Assembly: GCA_900168235.1 (NCBI GenBank)
Contig: FUZG01000009.1
Coordinates: 1 to 64,000, forward strand
Reading direction: 5' to 3'
DNA length: 64,000 nucleotides
From: Lachnospiraceae bacterium
GTDB lineage: Bacteria > Bacillota > Clostridia > Lachnospirales > Lachnospiraceae
The notes below the pieces were generated by a model. It was not told the origin of the DNA. It was given only the letters and a program-made list of their open reading frames with translations, and ran no database searches. Positions within the stretch are counted from its first letter, which is position 1. The number at the start of each line of letters is the position of its first letter. The translations under genes were made by a program, and so were the position numbers. This document shows, piece by piece, positions 8,620 through 17,199 of this stretch.

Positions 8620-8666
8620 TTTTTTATTTATAGGAAATTGCTGTGCAATTTCCTATAAATAAAAAA
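8620..8666. terminator. Bidirectional terminator with 21-bp perfect stem
   Basis: Positions 8620-8640 and 8646-8666 are perfectly complementary around a 5-base loop. The arms end in runs of T and A, so the hairpin has a U-tract on both strands. It lies between the convergent MATE gene and the surface-protein gene starting at 9754. A second, weaker stem (GCTGTT near 8671 with AACAGC near 8692) lies beside it toward the minus-strand gene. Confidence 0.9.
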
Positions 8667-8707
8667 AACCGCTGTTCCAACTCCCCTAGAAACAGCAGCT
8701 CCCGAAA

Positions 8708-9754
8708 TCACGAATCATCTTCTGTAAGTTTTATCTTACTTGTATATTCAGCTTTTCCGTATTTTATTGTGATAGTTGCACTTCCCTTTTTCTTTTTGGC
8801 TGTGATATCGCCCTTGGAATCAACTACGACCTTGTCTTCGTCGGATGAAGTAACAGAATCAGGTTTATTCTTCATTTCATCCGCGTTTACAACGATCTCA
8901 TTAAAGTGAAGTGTGGACCCCTTTGCCAGAGACAGCTTTTCAGCTACCTCCGGCTTTTCCACACTGATCATGCATGATCCTATAACTGACTTATTTTTCT
9001 TTGCTGTTATCTTTGCGGTTCCCGGCTTTTTACAGCTTATTGTGCCCTCTTTTGTGACCTTTACAACTTCCGAATCGGATGATGAATACTTCACATCAGA
9101 GCCGGATGCTACAGCCATGAGAGACTTCACGTCTATGCCCTTATCTCCTGCAACATAGGCTTTACTCTGATAGTATTCTTTGAAGCCTACGGATGTGATA
9201 TCCCATCCAAAAAGCTGCTGCAGTGTGTCTTCCAGATAATTAAACCGGTTCGGCTCATTTGTCTTGGCGTAATAGGCAAGATCCTTCTCTGTCTCACCTG
9301 TTTTATTCAGGTCAACCTTGTAATCAATGGAGTCACCCATGTGGAATGATCCGGGCTTTTTGATCTTACCGCTTACAGACGCTACCTTTCCGTAAATACG
9401 CGGATTGTAGTATGTATCGATAAGCTTTCCCTTTTCCGTATTAAATCTCATTCCAGATGTGCTTATGATGGACTTTCCATCGGATTCAACAATAGTAAGA
9501 CGGAAGTTCAGTATATTCGATTTTGAAATGTAGATAAGCTGTGTACTGTAACCATGGTCATTTTTCTTATCCCAGTTGCAGTTCACGTACTTATTGCCGT
9601 CTGATGTAGACTTACCGTTTTTCTTCACATACTTCACAATGGAAGAAATGTTGTTTGCCGTTTCAGATTTTTCTCCGGCTGCGGCAGGGCAAGTTACGGA
9701 AACAGCCATTACGAGTGTCAACAGAAAACATGTTAATTTTTTTGTTATTTTCAT
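8708..9754 (-). CDS. Secreted protein with two Ig-like (BIG_2) domains
   Basis: A 348-residue exported protein. The signal peptide is clear (MKITKKLTCFLLTLVMAVSV, cleavage near TCPAAAG). A middle region of about 170 residues has no recognised family. Two bacterial Ig-like repeats follow, with the typical endings VKVTKEGTISCKKPGTAKIT (about 225-265) and VVVDSKGDITAKKKKGSATI (about 310-340). No sortase motif or membrane anchor is visible, so it may be released or non-covalently bound. The start has GGGAG upstream, and the promoter is embedded in an inverted repeat at 9759-9798. Confidence 0.8.
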   Translation of the reverse strand: MKITKKLTCFLLTLVMAVSVTCPAAAGEKSETANNISSIVKYVKKNGKSTSDGNKYVNCNWDKKNDHGYSTQLIYISKSNILNFRLTIVESDGKSIISTSGMRFNTEKGKLIDTYYNPRIYGKVASVSGKIKKPGSFHMGDSIDYKVDLNKTGETEKDLAYYAKTNEPNRFNYLEDTLQQLFGWDITSVGFKEYYQSKAYVAGDKGIDVKSLMAVASGSDVKYSSSDSEVVKVTKEGTISCKKPGTAKITAKKNKSVIGSCMISVEKPEVAEKLSLAKGSTLHFNEIVVNADEMKNKPDSVTSSDEDKVVVDSKGDITAKKKKGSATITIKYGKAEYTSKIKLTEDDS

Positions 9755-9758
9755 AAAT

Positions 9759-9798
9759 AATCGCTCCCTTAGGATGATTATACCCTAAGAGAGCGATT
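9759..9798 (-). promoter_or_regulatory. Promoter with -10 inside an inverted repeat
   Basis: On the minus strand a perfect TATAAT (complement of 9777-9782) has a weak -35 TTCGCA 17 bases upstream. The -10 lies in the loop of an inverted repeat whose 15-base arms (9759-9773 and 9784-9798) match at 14 positions. Symmetry around a -10 box is a typical repressor-operator layout. The left arm also contains the ribosome site of the surface-protein gene. Confidence 0.55.
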
Positions 9799-9859
9799 TT
9801 GCGAACCCTATTGTTCTATTTTTTGAACATGAAATCATTAATCTTTAAACCCTGTCTTT

Positions 9860-9973
9860 TCACCTCAAAAAGCTCATCAGCAACCCCTGACTGTTCCAGC
9901 CGCACCCCATAAAAATGACGACCAAAACAAACGCCACCATCATCATGGTCACAACAAAAGATCTTCCATTCAT
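9860..9973 (-). CDS. Small membrane protein, 37 residues
   Basis: This is a small frame with a strong GGGAGG ribosome site 6 bases before its ATG (9971-9973). The product has one hydrophobic segment (TMMMVAFVLVVIFMGCGW, about residues 9-26) flanked by short polar ends, so it probably sits in the cell membrane. A longer overlapping frame in another phase (74 residues) is hydrophilic, has no ribosome site and is judged spurious. No family is recognised. Confidence 0.5.
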   Translation of the reverse strand: MNGRSFVVTMMMVAFVLVVIFMGCGWNSQGLLMSFLR

Positions 9974-10059
9974 AATTGTCCTCCCGCAGGACCGCACTAT
10001 CCTGCATCATATATATCGGCAGATCTAAGGGATTTTTCAATAGATTTCATGTCAAATTC

Positions 10060-10100
10060 TTAACGCTTTTATAGACTAAAGCGTTAAAGAGTGCTATACT
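10060..10100 (+). promoter_or_regulatory. aroF promoter with perfect 10-bp operator-like inverted repeat
   Basis: TTAACGCTTT (10060-10069) and AAAGCGTTAA (10078-10087) form a perfect inverted repeat around an 8-base centre. The centre contains a -35-like TAGACT (10072-10077), and 17 bases on comes TATACT (10095-10100). A repressor bound here would block the -35. The gene it controls makes DAHP synthase, so feedback control by an aromatic amino acid regulator is a reasonable guess, but the regulator is not identified. Confidence 0.6.
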
Positions 10101-10150
10101 CTTCACGATAGATTAATTGTGATTAAAAGTTTTAACAGGAGTGCTTTACT

Positions 10151-11185
10151 ATGGAAATGCAGATGGATTTCAAACGCAAGCTTCCGGTTCCTAAGGAGCT
10201 TAAGGAAAAATTTCCTCTTCCGGACAGCGTAAAAAAAGCAAAAGAAGAGCGTGATACGATCATTCAGAATATCTTTACCGGAAAGGATGATCATTTTATA
10301 CTGCTCATCGGTCCCTGCAGTGCTGACCGCGAGGACTCTGTTCTTGAATATATGACACGTCTGGTTGATGTTCAGGAGAAGGTAAAGGACAAGATCTTTA
10401 TCATCCCTCGCTGCTACACCAACAAACCGCGTACAAAGGGAACCGGATACAAGGGCATGCTCCATCAGCCTGATCCGGAAGCCGCTGAGGATATGCTTGC
10501 AGGTATCATCGCTATCCGTCAGATGCACACGGATATCGTTAAAGAAACAGGTTTCACCTGTGCTGAGGAAATGCTCTATCCCGAAAATCACAGGTATCTC
10601 TCAGATTTACTGGCATATGTGGCAGTCGGTGCTCGTTCTGTAGAGGATCAGCAGCATCGTATGGTCGCATCAGGTGTGGGACTGCCTGTCGGCATGAAAA
10701 ATCCTACATCGGGCGATATCACAGTAATGATGAACTCTATAATCGCTGCCCAGAGCAGGCAGACCTTCCTTTACAGAGGCTGGGAAGTAACAACCACAGG
10801 TAATCCCCTGACCCACTCCATACTTCGAGGATTTGTGGACAGCTACGGAAGGAGCCATGCTAATTACCACTATGAAGATCTCCAAAATCTGATGAAGCTC
10901 TACGCTTCAACTGATGTCCAAAATCCGGCTGTAATTGTCGACTGCAACCACAATAATTCCGGTAAGCAGTACCTGGAGCAGATCCGTATCGCAAAGGATG
11001 TTCTGCACAGTATGCATGTTTCCTCTGATATCCGCGGATTTGTAAAGGGTCTCATGATCGAGAGTTACTTAGAGGACGGCTGTCAGTCCATCGGAAACGG
11101 TGTTTACGGAAAGTCCATCACCGATCCCTGTCTCGGCTGGGATAAAACAGAAAAGCTTATCTATGAGCTTGCAGAAATGCTGTAA
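10151..11185 (+). CDS. aroF: 3-deoxy-7-phosphoheptulonate (DAHP) synthase, class I
   Basis: A 344-residue enzyme that joins phosphoenolpyruvate and erythrose 4-phosphate in the first step of aromatic amino acid synthesis. Characteristic segments are GPCSADRED (about residue 55), the substrate-binding PRCYTNKPRT and KGTGYKGMLHQPDP, SGVGLPVGMKNPTSGD, and the metal-binding VDCNHNNSGK. It is the AroF/AroG-like type without an added regulatory domain. The start at 10151 has a CAGGAG site 10 bases upstream. It is a single gene between an operator-like promoter and a strong bidirectional terminator. Confidence 0.93.
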   Translation: MEMQMDFKRKLPVPKELKEKFPLPDSVKKAKEERDTIIQNIFTGKDDHFILLIGPCSADREDSVLEYMTRLVDVQEKVKDKIFIIPRCYTNKPRTKGTGYKGMLHQPDPEAAEDMLAGIIAIRQMHTDIVKETGFTCAEEMLYPENHRYLSDLLAYVAVGARSVEDQQHRMVASGVGLPVGMKNPTSGDITVMMNSIIAAQSRQTFLYRGWEVTTTGNPLTHSILRGFVDSYGRSHANYHYEDLQNLMKLYASTDVQNPAVIVDCNHNNSGKQYLEQIRIAKDVLHSMHVSSDIRGFVKGLMIESYLEDGCQSIGNGVYGKSITDPCLGWDKTEKLIYELAEML

Positions 11186-11230
11186 CCCGGTCAGAGCTGC
11201 ACGTTCCGCAAATCGTGATTATACGAAAAA

Positions 11231-11262
11231 ACGGAGATACAGTCATAAACCTGTATCTCCGT
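11231..11262. terminator. Bidirectional terminator
   Basis: ACGGAGATACAG (11231-11242) pairs perfectly with CTGTATCTCCGT (11251-11262), with T and A tracts on the two sides. It lies between the convergent aroF and the acidic-protein gene. Confidence 0.9.
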
Positions 11263-11272
11263 CTTTTTGTCT

Positions 11273-11677
11273 TTATATCTTTTCCACTTCTACATCATAT
11301 TCAACTATCTTGAACCGATAGCGCTCACCATTATTTTCAGCTTCGCAGATTATCTCATCCTCATCATTTACTCCAAGCGTATCGTAATCTACGTTCATTT
11401 CATCATAATCCGGAGAATGTGCATCGATCCAGTCATCGATGATTCCTTCGATTATCTCCCTTTCCAGATCATCCAGAAATTCTCTGAGCTCGGTCACCGC
11501 ATCTTCCGGGGTTTCTGACTCACATTCAGCGAGAACAGCTCTGTCAATGTTGTAATACAACTTTCCGGCTTCATCACGGTATATTTCTGATTCATTCTTA
11601 TAAAAAGTGCTGGTCACAGCTCCAACAGATGTAACCTCAACAAATTCACCAAAGATCGTCTTCATTTTCTTTGTCAT
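11273..11677 (-). CDS. Acidic hypothetical protein
   Basis: A 134-residue soluble, strongly acidic protein. It begins MTKKMKTIFGEFVEVTSVG, has an Asp/Glu-rich helical centre (EFLDDLEREIIEGIIDDWID) and ends in strand-like FKIVEYDVEVEKI. No family is recognised. The ribosome site GGAGGGG lies 4 bases before the ATG at 11677; a second ATG four codons in has no site of its own. It stands alone, convergent with aroF. Confidence 0.7.
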   Translation of the reverse strand: MTKKMKTIFGEFVEVTSVGAVTSTFYKNESEIYRDEAGKLYYNIDRAVLAECESETPEDAVTELREFLDDLEREIIEGIIDDWIDAHSPDYDEMNVDYDTLGVNDEDEIICEAENNGERYRFKIVEYDVEVEKI

Positions 11678-11836
11678 TTTTCCCCTCCGGAATACCTTTA
11701 GGCAGTTTAAAACCTCTTCATTATTATACTACCATTTATTCCCCTCCGAACAACTTGACTTATTTTAAATAAATAGGCAAAATATACTTCGGCACTTTAA
11801 AAAGACAAAGCATAAATATGTAAGGTATTGATCAAC

Positions 11837-13273
11837 ATGTTAAATACGATTTCTGATATAAATAACTCCGTAAACAGCTTTATCTGGGGCGTTCCTGCCA
11901 TGATCTGCATCATCGGCGTCGGACTGCTTTTAAGTTTTAGAACTAAATTCCTTCAGATACGAAAGTTTCCGTACGCTCTTCGGGTGACTATCGGAAGAAT
12001 GTTCAGCAAGACTGAGAGCCGCGAGGGTGCTATCACACCTTTCCAGGCGGTTTGTACTGCACTCGCTGCTACTATCGGTACAGGAAACATCGCAGGCGTT
12101 GCCGGAGCTCTTGCCCTCGGCGGTCCCGGCGCTATCTTCTGGATGTGGTGCTCAGCTCTTCTCGGCATGTGCACTAAGTTTGCAGAGGTTACGCTTGCTG
12201 TTAAATTCCGCGAAAAAAATAAGGACGGTGAATTTGTCGGCGGTCCTATGTACTACATAAAGAATGGTCTTTCAAAGAAATGGCACTGGCTTGCTGTCAT
12301 TTATTCCATTCTCGGAATCCTTACTGTTTTCGGTACAGGAAATGCTACACAGGTAAATACCATCACCGTTGCTGTAAACGAAGCACTTATTAATTTCAAT
12401 GTTATAAATGAAGCCCAGCTTCCCGCTTCAAAGCTTATCATCGGTGTTATCATCGCGATTCTTGTAGCACTTATCCTTCTCGGCGGTATCAAGCGTATCG
12501 GAAATGTTACAGAAAAGCTTGTTCCATTTATGGCTCTTTTCTATGTGCTTATCTCTTTCGGTGTTATCGTGCTTCATATCCGCGAGATTCCTGCGATCTT
12601 CGCATCAATCTTTGAGGGTGCATTTAATCCTCATGCTGTCACAGGCGGAATTGTCGGAAGCTTTTTCCTCAGCATGAAAAAGGGCGTTTCACGAGGCATT
12701 TTTTCAAATGAAGCAGGTCTTGGTACCGGTTCTATCGCCCACGCCTGCGCAGACACCAACGAGCCTGTTAAGCAGGGACTTTTCGGCATCTTTGAAGTAT
12801 TCTCAGATACCATTGTTGTCTGCACAATGACTGCCCTCGTGATCCTTTGCAGTGGTGTGACCATAAACTACGGCGAAGCAGCCGGAGCAGAGCTCACGAT
12901 CAGCGGTTTTTCATCAACCTACGGAAACTGGATCTCCATCTTTACTGCGATCGCTATGTGCTGTTTTGCCTTCTCCACAGTCCTTGGATGGGGTCTCTAC
13001 GGTCAGCGATGCATTGAGTTCCTTTTCTCTTCTGCATGGACAAAGCCGTTCCTCATTGTATATTCACTCGTGGCTGTTGTCGGCGCAACAATAGATCTTG
13101 GACTCGTGTGGGCTATTTCAGACACCTGCAACGGTCTCATGGTGATTCCAAACCTTATCGCCATGTTCCTGCTTTCCGGAACTGTTGTTAAGCTTGTTAA
13201 TGTATATTTTTCAAAAAATACGGAAACACTTTCTGATGACAGTGCTTCTGACACTCCTGACCCTGTTCTGTAA
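11837..13273 (+). CDS. Alanine or glycine:cation symporter (AGCS family)
   Basis: A 478-residue multi-pass membrane protein of the AGCS family, which imports alanine or glycine with sodium or protons. The family signature is clear (TPFQAVCTALAATIGTGNIA, then GGPGAIFWMW near residue 90), as is the later GGIVGSFFLSMKKGVSRG with SNEAGLGTGS. The frame is open to a TTG at 11828, but the ATG at 11837 is preferred because AAGG lies at proper distance before it. It is a single gene with no sign of a co-transcribed partner. Confidence 0.93.
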   Translation: MLNTISDINNSVNSFIWGVPAMICIIGVGLLLSFRTKFLQIRKFPYALRVTIGRMFSKTESREGAITPFQAVCTALAATIGTGNIAGVAGALALGGPGAIFWMWCSALLGMCTKFAEVTLAVKFREKNKDGEFVGGPMYYIKNGLSKKWHWLAVIYSILGILTVFGTGNATQVNTITVAVNEALINFNVINEAQLPASKLIIGVIIAILVALILLGGIKRIGNVTEKLVPFMALFYVLISFGVIVLHIREIPAIFASIFEGAFNPHAVTGGIVGSFFLSMKKGVSRGIFSNEAGLGTGSIAHACADTNEPVKQGLFGIFEVFSDTIVVCTMTALVILCSGVTINYGEAAGAELTISGFSSTYGNWISIFTAIAMCCFAFSTVLGWGLYGQRCIEFLFSSAWTKPFLIVYSLVAVVGATIDLGLVWAISDTCNGLMVIPNLIAMFLLSGTVVKLVNVYFSKNTETLSDDSASDTPDPVL

Positions 13274-13388
13274 AAAGAACAACTTTTGAGCAGTCTTCGC
13301 GAATTTTTTATACATTTTTGTTCGATATATACTGTATACATTGAAACCCATTGTTATTCGTGTTTCACATTTTCAAAGGGTATACAGT

Positions 13389-13946
13389 ATGGGTAAAAAG
13401 AAAAAAACGCTGGTATATACTACCCTTAACGGAATGAAGATCGTCATCAATGAAGAGGCTAAGCTCATGAAATCTCTCGATATCATTCTTGACGAACTGA
13501 GCAGGATGCGCACATTGGTATCAGAAATGCGCGTTCTTGTTTCCACGCGCTTGAAATATACAGTTTCTGACGAAGAGCGTAATACTCTGCGGATCTGCTG
13601 TAACCATCTGGCAGACTTTGACCACCGCTTTACATCTCTCCTGCCGGAACTGCATACAGCGCTAATAGACGCTTCGGCACTCCTTGTATGCGCCCGTTCC
13701 GGATCTATCGAAAAGCTGAATACGGGAATAGTTTCCAGCTGTCCTACGGTCCAGTATGACCGCGAGGCACTTTTATCCATGCGAAAGCAGTTATCTGATG
13801 TGGCAGAGCTCCGTGGAGCTTCTTACATTAAGCTCAAGGAACGGCTTCTCATAATCTGTTCATTTATGGACTGGCTCATGCAGATGACCGACAAACATAA
13901 TTTTGTACTTAAATCCGAAGGCTTCCGCCTTATCGTTAATCATTGA
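13389..13946 (+). CDS. Hypothetical protein, 185 residues, mostly helical
   Basis: A soluble protein beginning MGKKKKTLVYTTLNGMKIVI, followed by helical segments (KSLDIILDELSRMRTLVSEM, and later LRICCNHLADFDHRF). No family is recognised. The frame is open upstream to 13341, but the start at 13389 has AAAGGG 8 bases ahead. That ribosome site and start codon sit in the right arm of an 11-bp inverted repeat (13329-13339 with 13380-13390), which could either be an operator or hide the start in the mRNA. Confidence 0.65.
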   Translation: MGKKKKTLVYTTLNGMKIVINEEAKLMKSLDIILDELSRMRTLVSEMRVLVSTRLKYTVSDEERNTLRICCNHLADFDHRFTSLLPELHTALIDASALLVCARSGSIEKLNTGIVSSCPTVQYDREALLSMRKQLSDVAELRGASYIKLKERLLIICSFMDWLMQMTDKHNFVLKSEGFRLIVNH

Positions 13947-13954
13947 AAAGTAAA

Positions 13955-13995
13955 AAGCTGCAGTTCTCAGATCATTATTCCAAGAGCTGCAGCTT
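13955..13995 (+). terminator. Intrinsic terminator
   Basis: AAGCTGCAG (13955-13963) pairs with CTGCAGCTT (13987-13995), followed by C and a T-run. It ends the 13389-13946 gene and could also serve the minus-strand gene that stops at 14021. Confidence 0.8.
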
Positions 13996-14020
13996 CTTTT
14001 TATATCAGCTATAAAAACAT

Positions 14021-14254
14021 TCAACGTAAAGGTTCAACCTGGCGGAATCTATTGCTCCTGCCTGAACCCCTGAGTCTTCCATCATCCTTTGTCTTTCGTG
14101 GTACATCCCAGGTTGCATTTTCCGGAATGGACCATATACATCCAAAGCGCTCTGCGCCCTTTATCCTTCCATCAGAGCACAGACTCCTGACATAACTTTC
14201 CGTTAATCCCCAATTCGATGCTATTTCTTCTGTCGTAACATACTTTACCCTCAT
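14021..14254 (-). CDS. Small helix-turn-helix DNA-binding protein (excisionase-like)
   Basis: A 77-residue protein with a winged-helix/excisionase-type fold: VTTEEIASNWGLTESYVRSL followed by CSDGRIKGAERFGCIWSIP. Proteins of this length and motif are common in Lachnospiraceae as excisionase-like or transcriptional regulators. The C-terminus is Arg-rich. The ribosome site AAGGAG is 7-8 bases before the ATG. No integrase or phage gene lies nearby, so there is no positive evidence for a role in excision. Confidence 0.7.
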   Translation of the reverse strand: MRVKYVTTEEIASNWGLTESYVRSLCSDGRIKGAERFGCIWSIPENATWDVPRKTKDDGRLRGSGRSNRFRQVEPLR

Positions 14255-14603
14255 AGGTCCGCTCCTTACTGAGATTAATTCTCTAAAAAATTCTCTGTGA
14301 GATGCAGATCGACAAAACCCCTTATATAGTATATATCCATATTTTGCCTTAACTTCAAGGTGTCATAGATAACAATTTTTTGTTGTATATTTTATGCATA
14401 ATCCCAAATGCACGACAAACAATATTATGATGTCAGGATTCAAAGATACAAATCCGATCGTGCCTGCACAAAAAGGATTTAGAGCTTGGTATCCAATCCG
14501 TGACATCATAACAACAATTTTCTTATGGATTTTTTACTTAGAAGCCTTTATAATATCGAATTTAGGTTTGCAGTAAAACGTATTAGAAATTCGGAGTTTT
14601 ATA
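14255..14603. other. Intergenic region without a supported gene
   Basis: About 350 AT-rich bases between two divergent genes. A 60-codon frame at 14394-14576 has no ribosome site and no recognisable features. The region presumably carries the two divergent promoters, but no box is convincing enough to name. Confidence 0.5.
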
Positions 14604-15131
14604 ATGAATACTACACAGCTTCTTATCGGAAACATTGTTATCTTTATCGGTGCCCTGTTCATGGTGGCTATCGGACTTATCAAGAATAAGAAAAATATCC
14701 TTATCGCCCAGAACTTCCAGTTCCTCATCATGGGAATCGGTAATCTGATCCTCGGCGGTACATCCGGTTTTATTTCAAATATAGTCAGCATCGCACGTAA
14801 CATATTCTGCCTGAAATTTGAACTCACAACACCCTGGAAAGTCTTTTTTGTTTTCATGCAGGCTGCGGTTTCCGGATTTTTTATGTATTTCACAGGATTT
14901 TCTGCATGGGAGCTTCTCCCCATCACTGCAGCGATCCTCTTCACATGGATGCTTGATACCGATAGAGCGAGTGTTCTGAAGATAGTCATCATCCTCGCCC
15001 AGTTTATGTGGCTCGGATATGACTTCCATATCCACAGCGTAACAGGCATGTTCTTCGATTCCATGACCGTTCTTTCAAATCTCGTCGGTCTGGTACGCGC
15101 ACGGAGAACAGAAGCTGTTCTGGAAGGCTGA
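14604..15131 (+). CDS. YgjV-type inner membrane protein
   Basis: A 175-residue protein with about six hydrophobic segments, beginning MNTTQLLIGNIVIFIGALFM. The order of motifs (QNFQFLIMGIGNLILGGTSG, then VSIARNIFCLKF) matches the Imp-YgjV family of small membrane proteins, where a conserved NxxRN-like stretch follows the second helix. The function of that family is not known. The ribosome site upstream is weak (CGGAG). Single gene. Confidence 0.7.
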   Translation: MNTTQLLIGNIVIFIGALFMVAIGLIKNKKNILIAQNFQFLIMGIGNLILGGTSGFISNIVSIARNIFCLKFELTTPWKVFFVFMQAAVSGFFMYFTGFSAWELLPITAAILFTWMLDTDRASVLKIVIILAQFMWLGYDFHIHSVTGMFFDSMTVLSNLVGLVRARRTEAVLEG

Positions 15132-15242
15132 TACACTTTCAAAAATTTGTACAGTGATGTATCTTTATATCATAAATAATTATCCGATATTACTTATGAG
15201 GGATAGTGATTTTAATACCATTTAGACATCGGGGGATTTAAC

Positions 15243-15524
15243 ATGAGAAAATTTGACTTTACTATAACGAGTAAGATCGGTATGCACGCGCGTCCAGCAG
15301 CAATGGTTGCCCGCGGCGCAGAAAAGTACAAGAGTAAGATTTCCATTGCACATGAAGGCGTTACTCTTAACGGTAAGTCCATAATGGGACTTATCGCGTT
15401 AAAAGCACGTTTTGGTGATGTCATTACTATTACGATCGACGGACCCGACGAGGAAGAAGCCGAAACCGGAATGAAGCAGGTTTTGGAAGATATCCTCGGC
15501 GAAAAGGCAAACGAAAATCAATAA
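15243..15524 (+). CDS. ptsH: HPr phosphocarrier protein
   Basis: A 93-residue HPr. His15 is exactly placed in GMHARPAA and is the residue phosphorylated by enzyme I in the phosphotransferase system. Ser46 is in NGKSIMGLIAL and is the site used by HPr kinase/phosphorylase in Firmicutes for catabolite control. Both functional sites are intact, so this is the canonical carrier of the three HPr-like genes in this window. GGGGG lies 8 bases before the start. Its 3' end overlaps the convergent amidase gene by 7 bases. No ptsI lies beside it. Confidence 0.93.
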   Translation: MRKFDFTITSKIGMHARPAAMVARGAEKYKSKISIAHEGVTLNGKSIMGLIALKARFGDVITITIDGPDEEEAETGMKQVLEDILGEKANENQ

Positions 15525-16321
15525 ATGTCCGTCCTTCGCTGTTTCAAGAGCGGAAGCTGTTCACGGACTTTTGATACAAGAGAAAGATCTATCTCCTGTA
15601 CCAAAAGTCCTTCTTTTTCGTCCATACGCGCTGTCACCTCTCCCCACGGAGAAGTAATGATGGAATTACCGTATGACACGTATCCTGCGTCGGTCCGGCG
15701 CGCCTGAGAACATCCTGCAAAATAGACCTGATTATCTAGGGCTCTTGCTCTAAAGGTGAGCTTCCAGTGAGCAGGACCTGTAGTCATATTAAATGCTGCA
15801 GGAACGATTATAAGTTCTGCGCCTTTTAACGTTGTAAACCTTGATAACTCTGGAAATCTGATATCATAGCATATCTCAAGACCCACCATGCAAAATTCTG
15901 TCTGAAAAACATCAACAGTATTCCCGGGACTCAGGGTTTCTGATTCCATAAAATGCTGTCCACCCTTGACTGCAATGTCAAAAAGATGCATTTTTCTATG
16001 CTTTGCAACCTGAACGCCTGCCCTGTCAAAAGCGTAACAGGTATTGTATATCTTTCCTGCATCATCTTTTTCCGGCATGCTTCCTGCCACAAGCCATATA
16101 CCATTGTCCGCAGCAGCCTTTGACATTGCTTTCCAGCAGTATCCTCTCTCCTCTTCCGCATACTTCGGAAAATTCGCTGTGTCATAGGGGCAGTTAAACA
16201 TTTCCGGGAGCACAGCCATATCTGCCCCGGCTTCACCCGCTTTTTTTATAAAATCAGCTGCCACTGCCAGACTGTCCTCTTTTCTCTCTCTGGCTGCCAT
16301 CTGTATCAATGCTAGTCTCAT
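15518..16321 (-). CDS. Nitrilase-superfamily carbon-nitrogen hydrolase (omega-amidase-like)
   Basis: A 267-residue cytoplasmic amidase. The catalytic Glu-Lys-Cys triad is visible: Glu in VLPEMFNCPY, Lys in KHRKMHLFD, and Cys in GLEICYDIRFPE. The KMHLFD and CYDIRFPE patterns are those of the Nit2/omega-amidase branch, which hydrolyses alpha-ketoglutaramate and similar acids. The frame extends to 16336, but the start at 16321 is preferred because GGGAG precedes it directly. Convergent and overlapping by 7 bases with ptsH. Confidence 0.88.
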   Translation of the reverse strand: MRLALIQMAARERKEDSLAVAADFIKKAGEAGADMAVLPEMFNCPYDTANFPKYAEEERGYCWKAMSKAAADNGIWLVAGSMPEKDDAGKIYNTCYAFDRAGVQVAKHRKMHLFDIAVKGGQHFMESETLSPGNTVDVFQTEFCMVGLEICYDIRFPELSRFTTLKGAELIIVPAAFNMTTGPAHWKLTFRARALDNQVYFAGCSQARRTDAGYVSYGNSIITSPWGEVTARMDEKEGLLVQEIDLSLVSKVREQLPLLKQRRTDIY

Positions 16322-16448
16322 TTTATCTCCCATCATAAAATTTAATTTTTTGCGAAATTATCTATTACATGATAATTTTTAATTTGTTATAGTGATTTAG
16401 TTGCGCCAAACTGACACAACATTTTTAAATATATCATGGAGGGGTTTT

Positions 16449-17174
16449 ATGCCAACAGGAATAATCATCAATTCTTTCGCCATCATAATCGGCGGAATAC
16501 TCGGAACCGTTATCGGTCCAAAGCTCAGCGACAATTTTAAGACAGGACTCAATTCCATTTTCGGAGTCTGCGCTATGACTATGGGTGTTTCATCCATCAC
16601 ACAGATGCAGAATATGCCTGCTGTGATACTTTCTATAATTCTTGGAACAATTATAGGTCTTATGATCCATCTTGGAAATAAGATTCAGGCGGGCGGTCTC
16701 CTTATGGAGAAATGCATTTCAAAGATCCTCCCCGGAAAAAGCGAGAGCAGTGAAGAAACCAGAAGTCTCCTTGTCACAGCTATCGTTCTTTTCTGCGCCA
16801 GCGGAACAGGCATCTACGGCAGTATCGTATCCGGCATGACCGGAGAGCACAGTATCCTGCTCGCAAAGTCTGTCCTCGATCTTCCGACAGCGCTTATCTT
16901 TGCCTGCGTCCTTGGCACTGTTACATCATTTATTGCAGTACCTCAGTTCATCATCTTCATGATGCTGTTTTTACTGGCAACTTTTATCTATCCTTTCTGC
17001 ACACCTGCAATGATCGGTGATTTCAAGGCATGCGGAGGAGTGCTCCTTATTGCAACAAGTTTCCGAATGATGAAAGTTAAGGAATTTCCCGTTGCGGACA
17101 TGATACCTGCAATGATCATCGTAATGCCCCTCAGCAGCATCTGGGTGAATTACATTCTCCCGATCGTATCATAA
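16449..17174 (+). CDS. DUF554 family membrane protein
   Basis: A 241-residue protein with about seven membrane segments, starting MPTGIIINSFAIIIGGILG. The pattern GTVIGPKLSDNFK and later SGTGIYGSIVSGMTGEHSIL matches the DUF554 (YdfK-like) family, a proposed but unproven transporter family. The frame is open to 16401, but GGAGGGG precedes the ATG at 16449. Copy 1 of the dispersed repeat lies directly downstream in the opposite direction. Confidence 0.85.
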   Translation: MPTGIIINSFAIIIGGILGTVIGPKLSDNFKTGLNSIFGVCAMTMGVSSITQMQNMPAVILSIILGTIIGLMIHLGNKIQAGGLLMEKCISKILPGKSESSEETRSLLVTAIVLFCASGTGIYGSIVSGMTGEHSILLAKSVLDLPTALIFACVLGTVTSFIAVPQFIIFMMLFLLATFIYPFCTPAMIGDFKACGGVLLIATSFRMMKVKEFPVADMIPAMIIVMPLSSIWVNYILPIVS

Positions 17175-17199
17175 ACCACAGATATTGCTAAATGCTTCG

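Noticed and set aside
9816-10040. 74-codon frame on minus
   Set aside because: Hydrophilic, no ribosome site, overlaps a better supported 37-residue membrane protein in another phase.
14021-14254. Excisionase-like gene as sign of a prophage or integrative element
   Set aside because: No integrase, attachment repeats or phage genes nearby.
14394-14576. 60-codon frame on plus
   Set aside because: No ribosome site, no recognisable motif and lies in AT-rich intergenic DNA.
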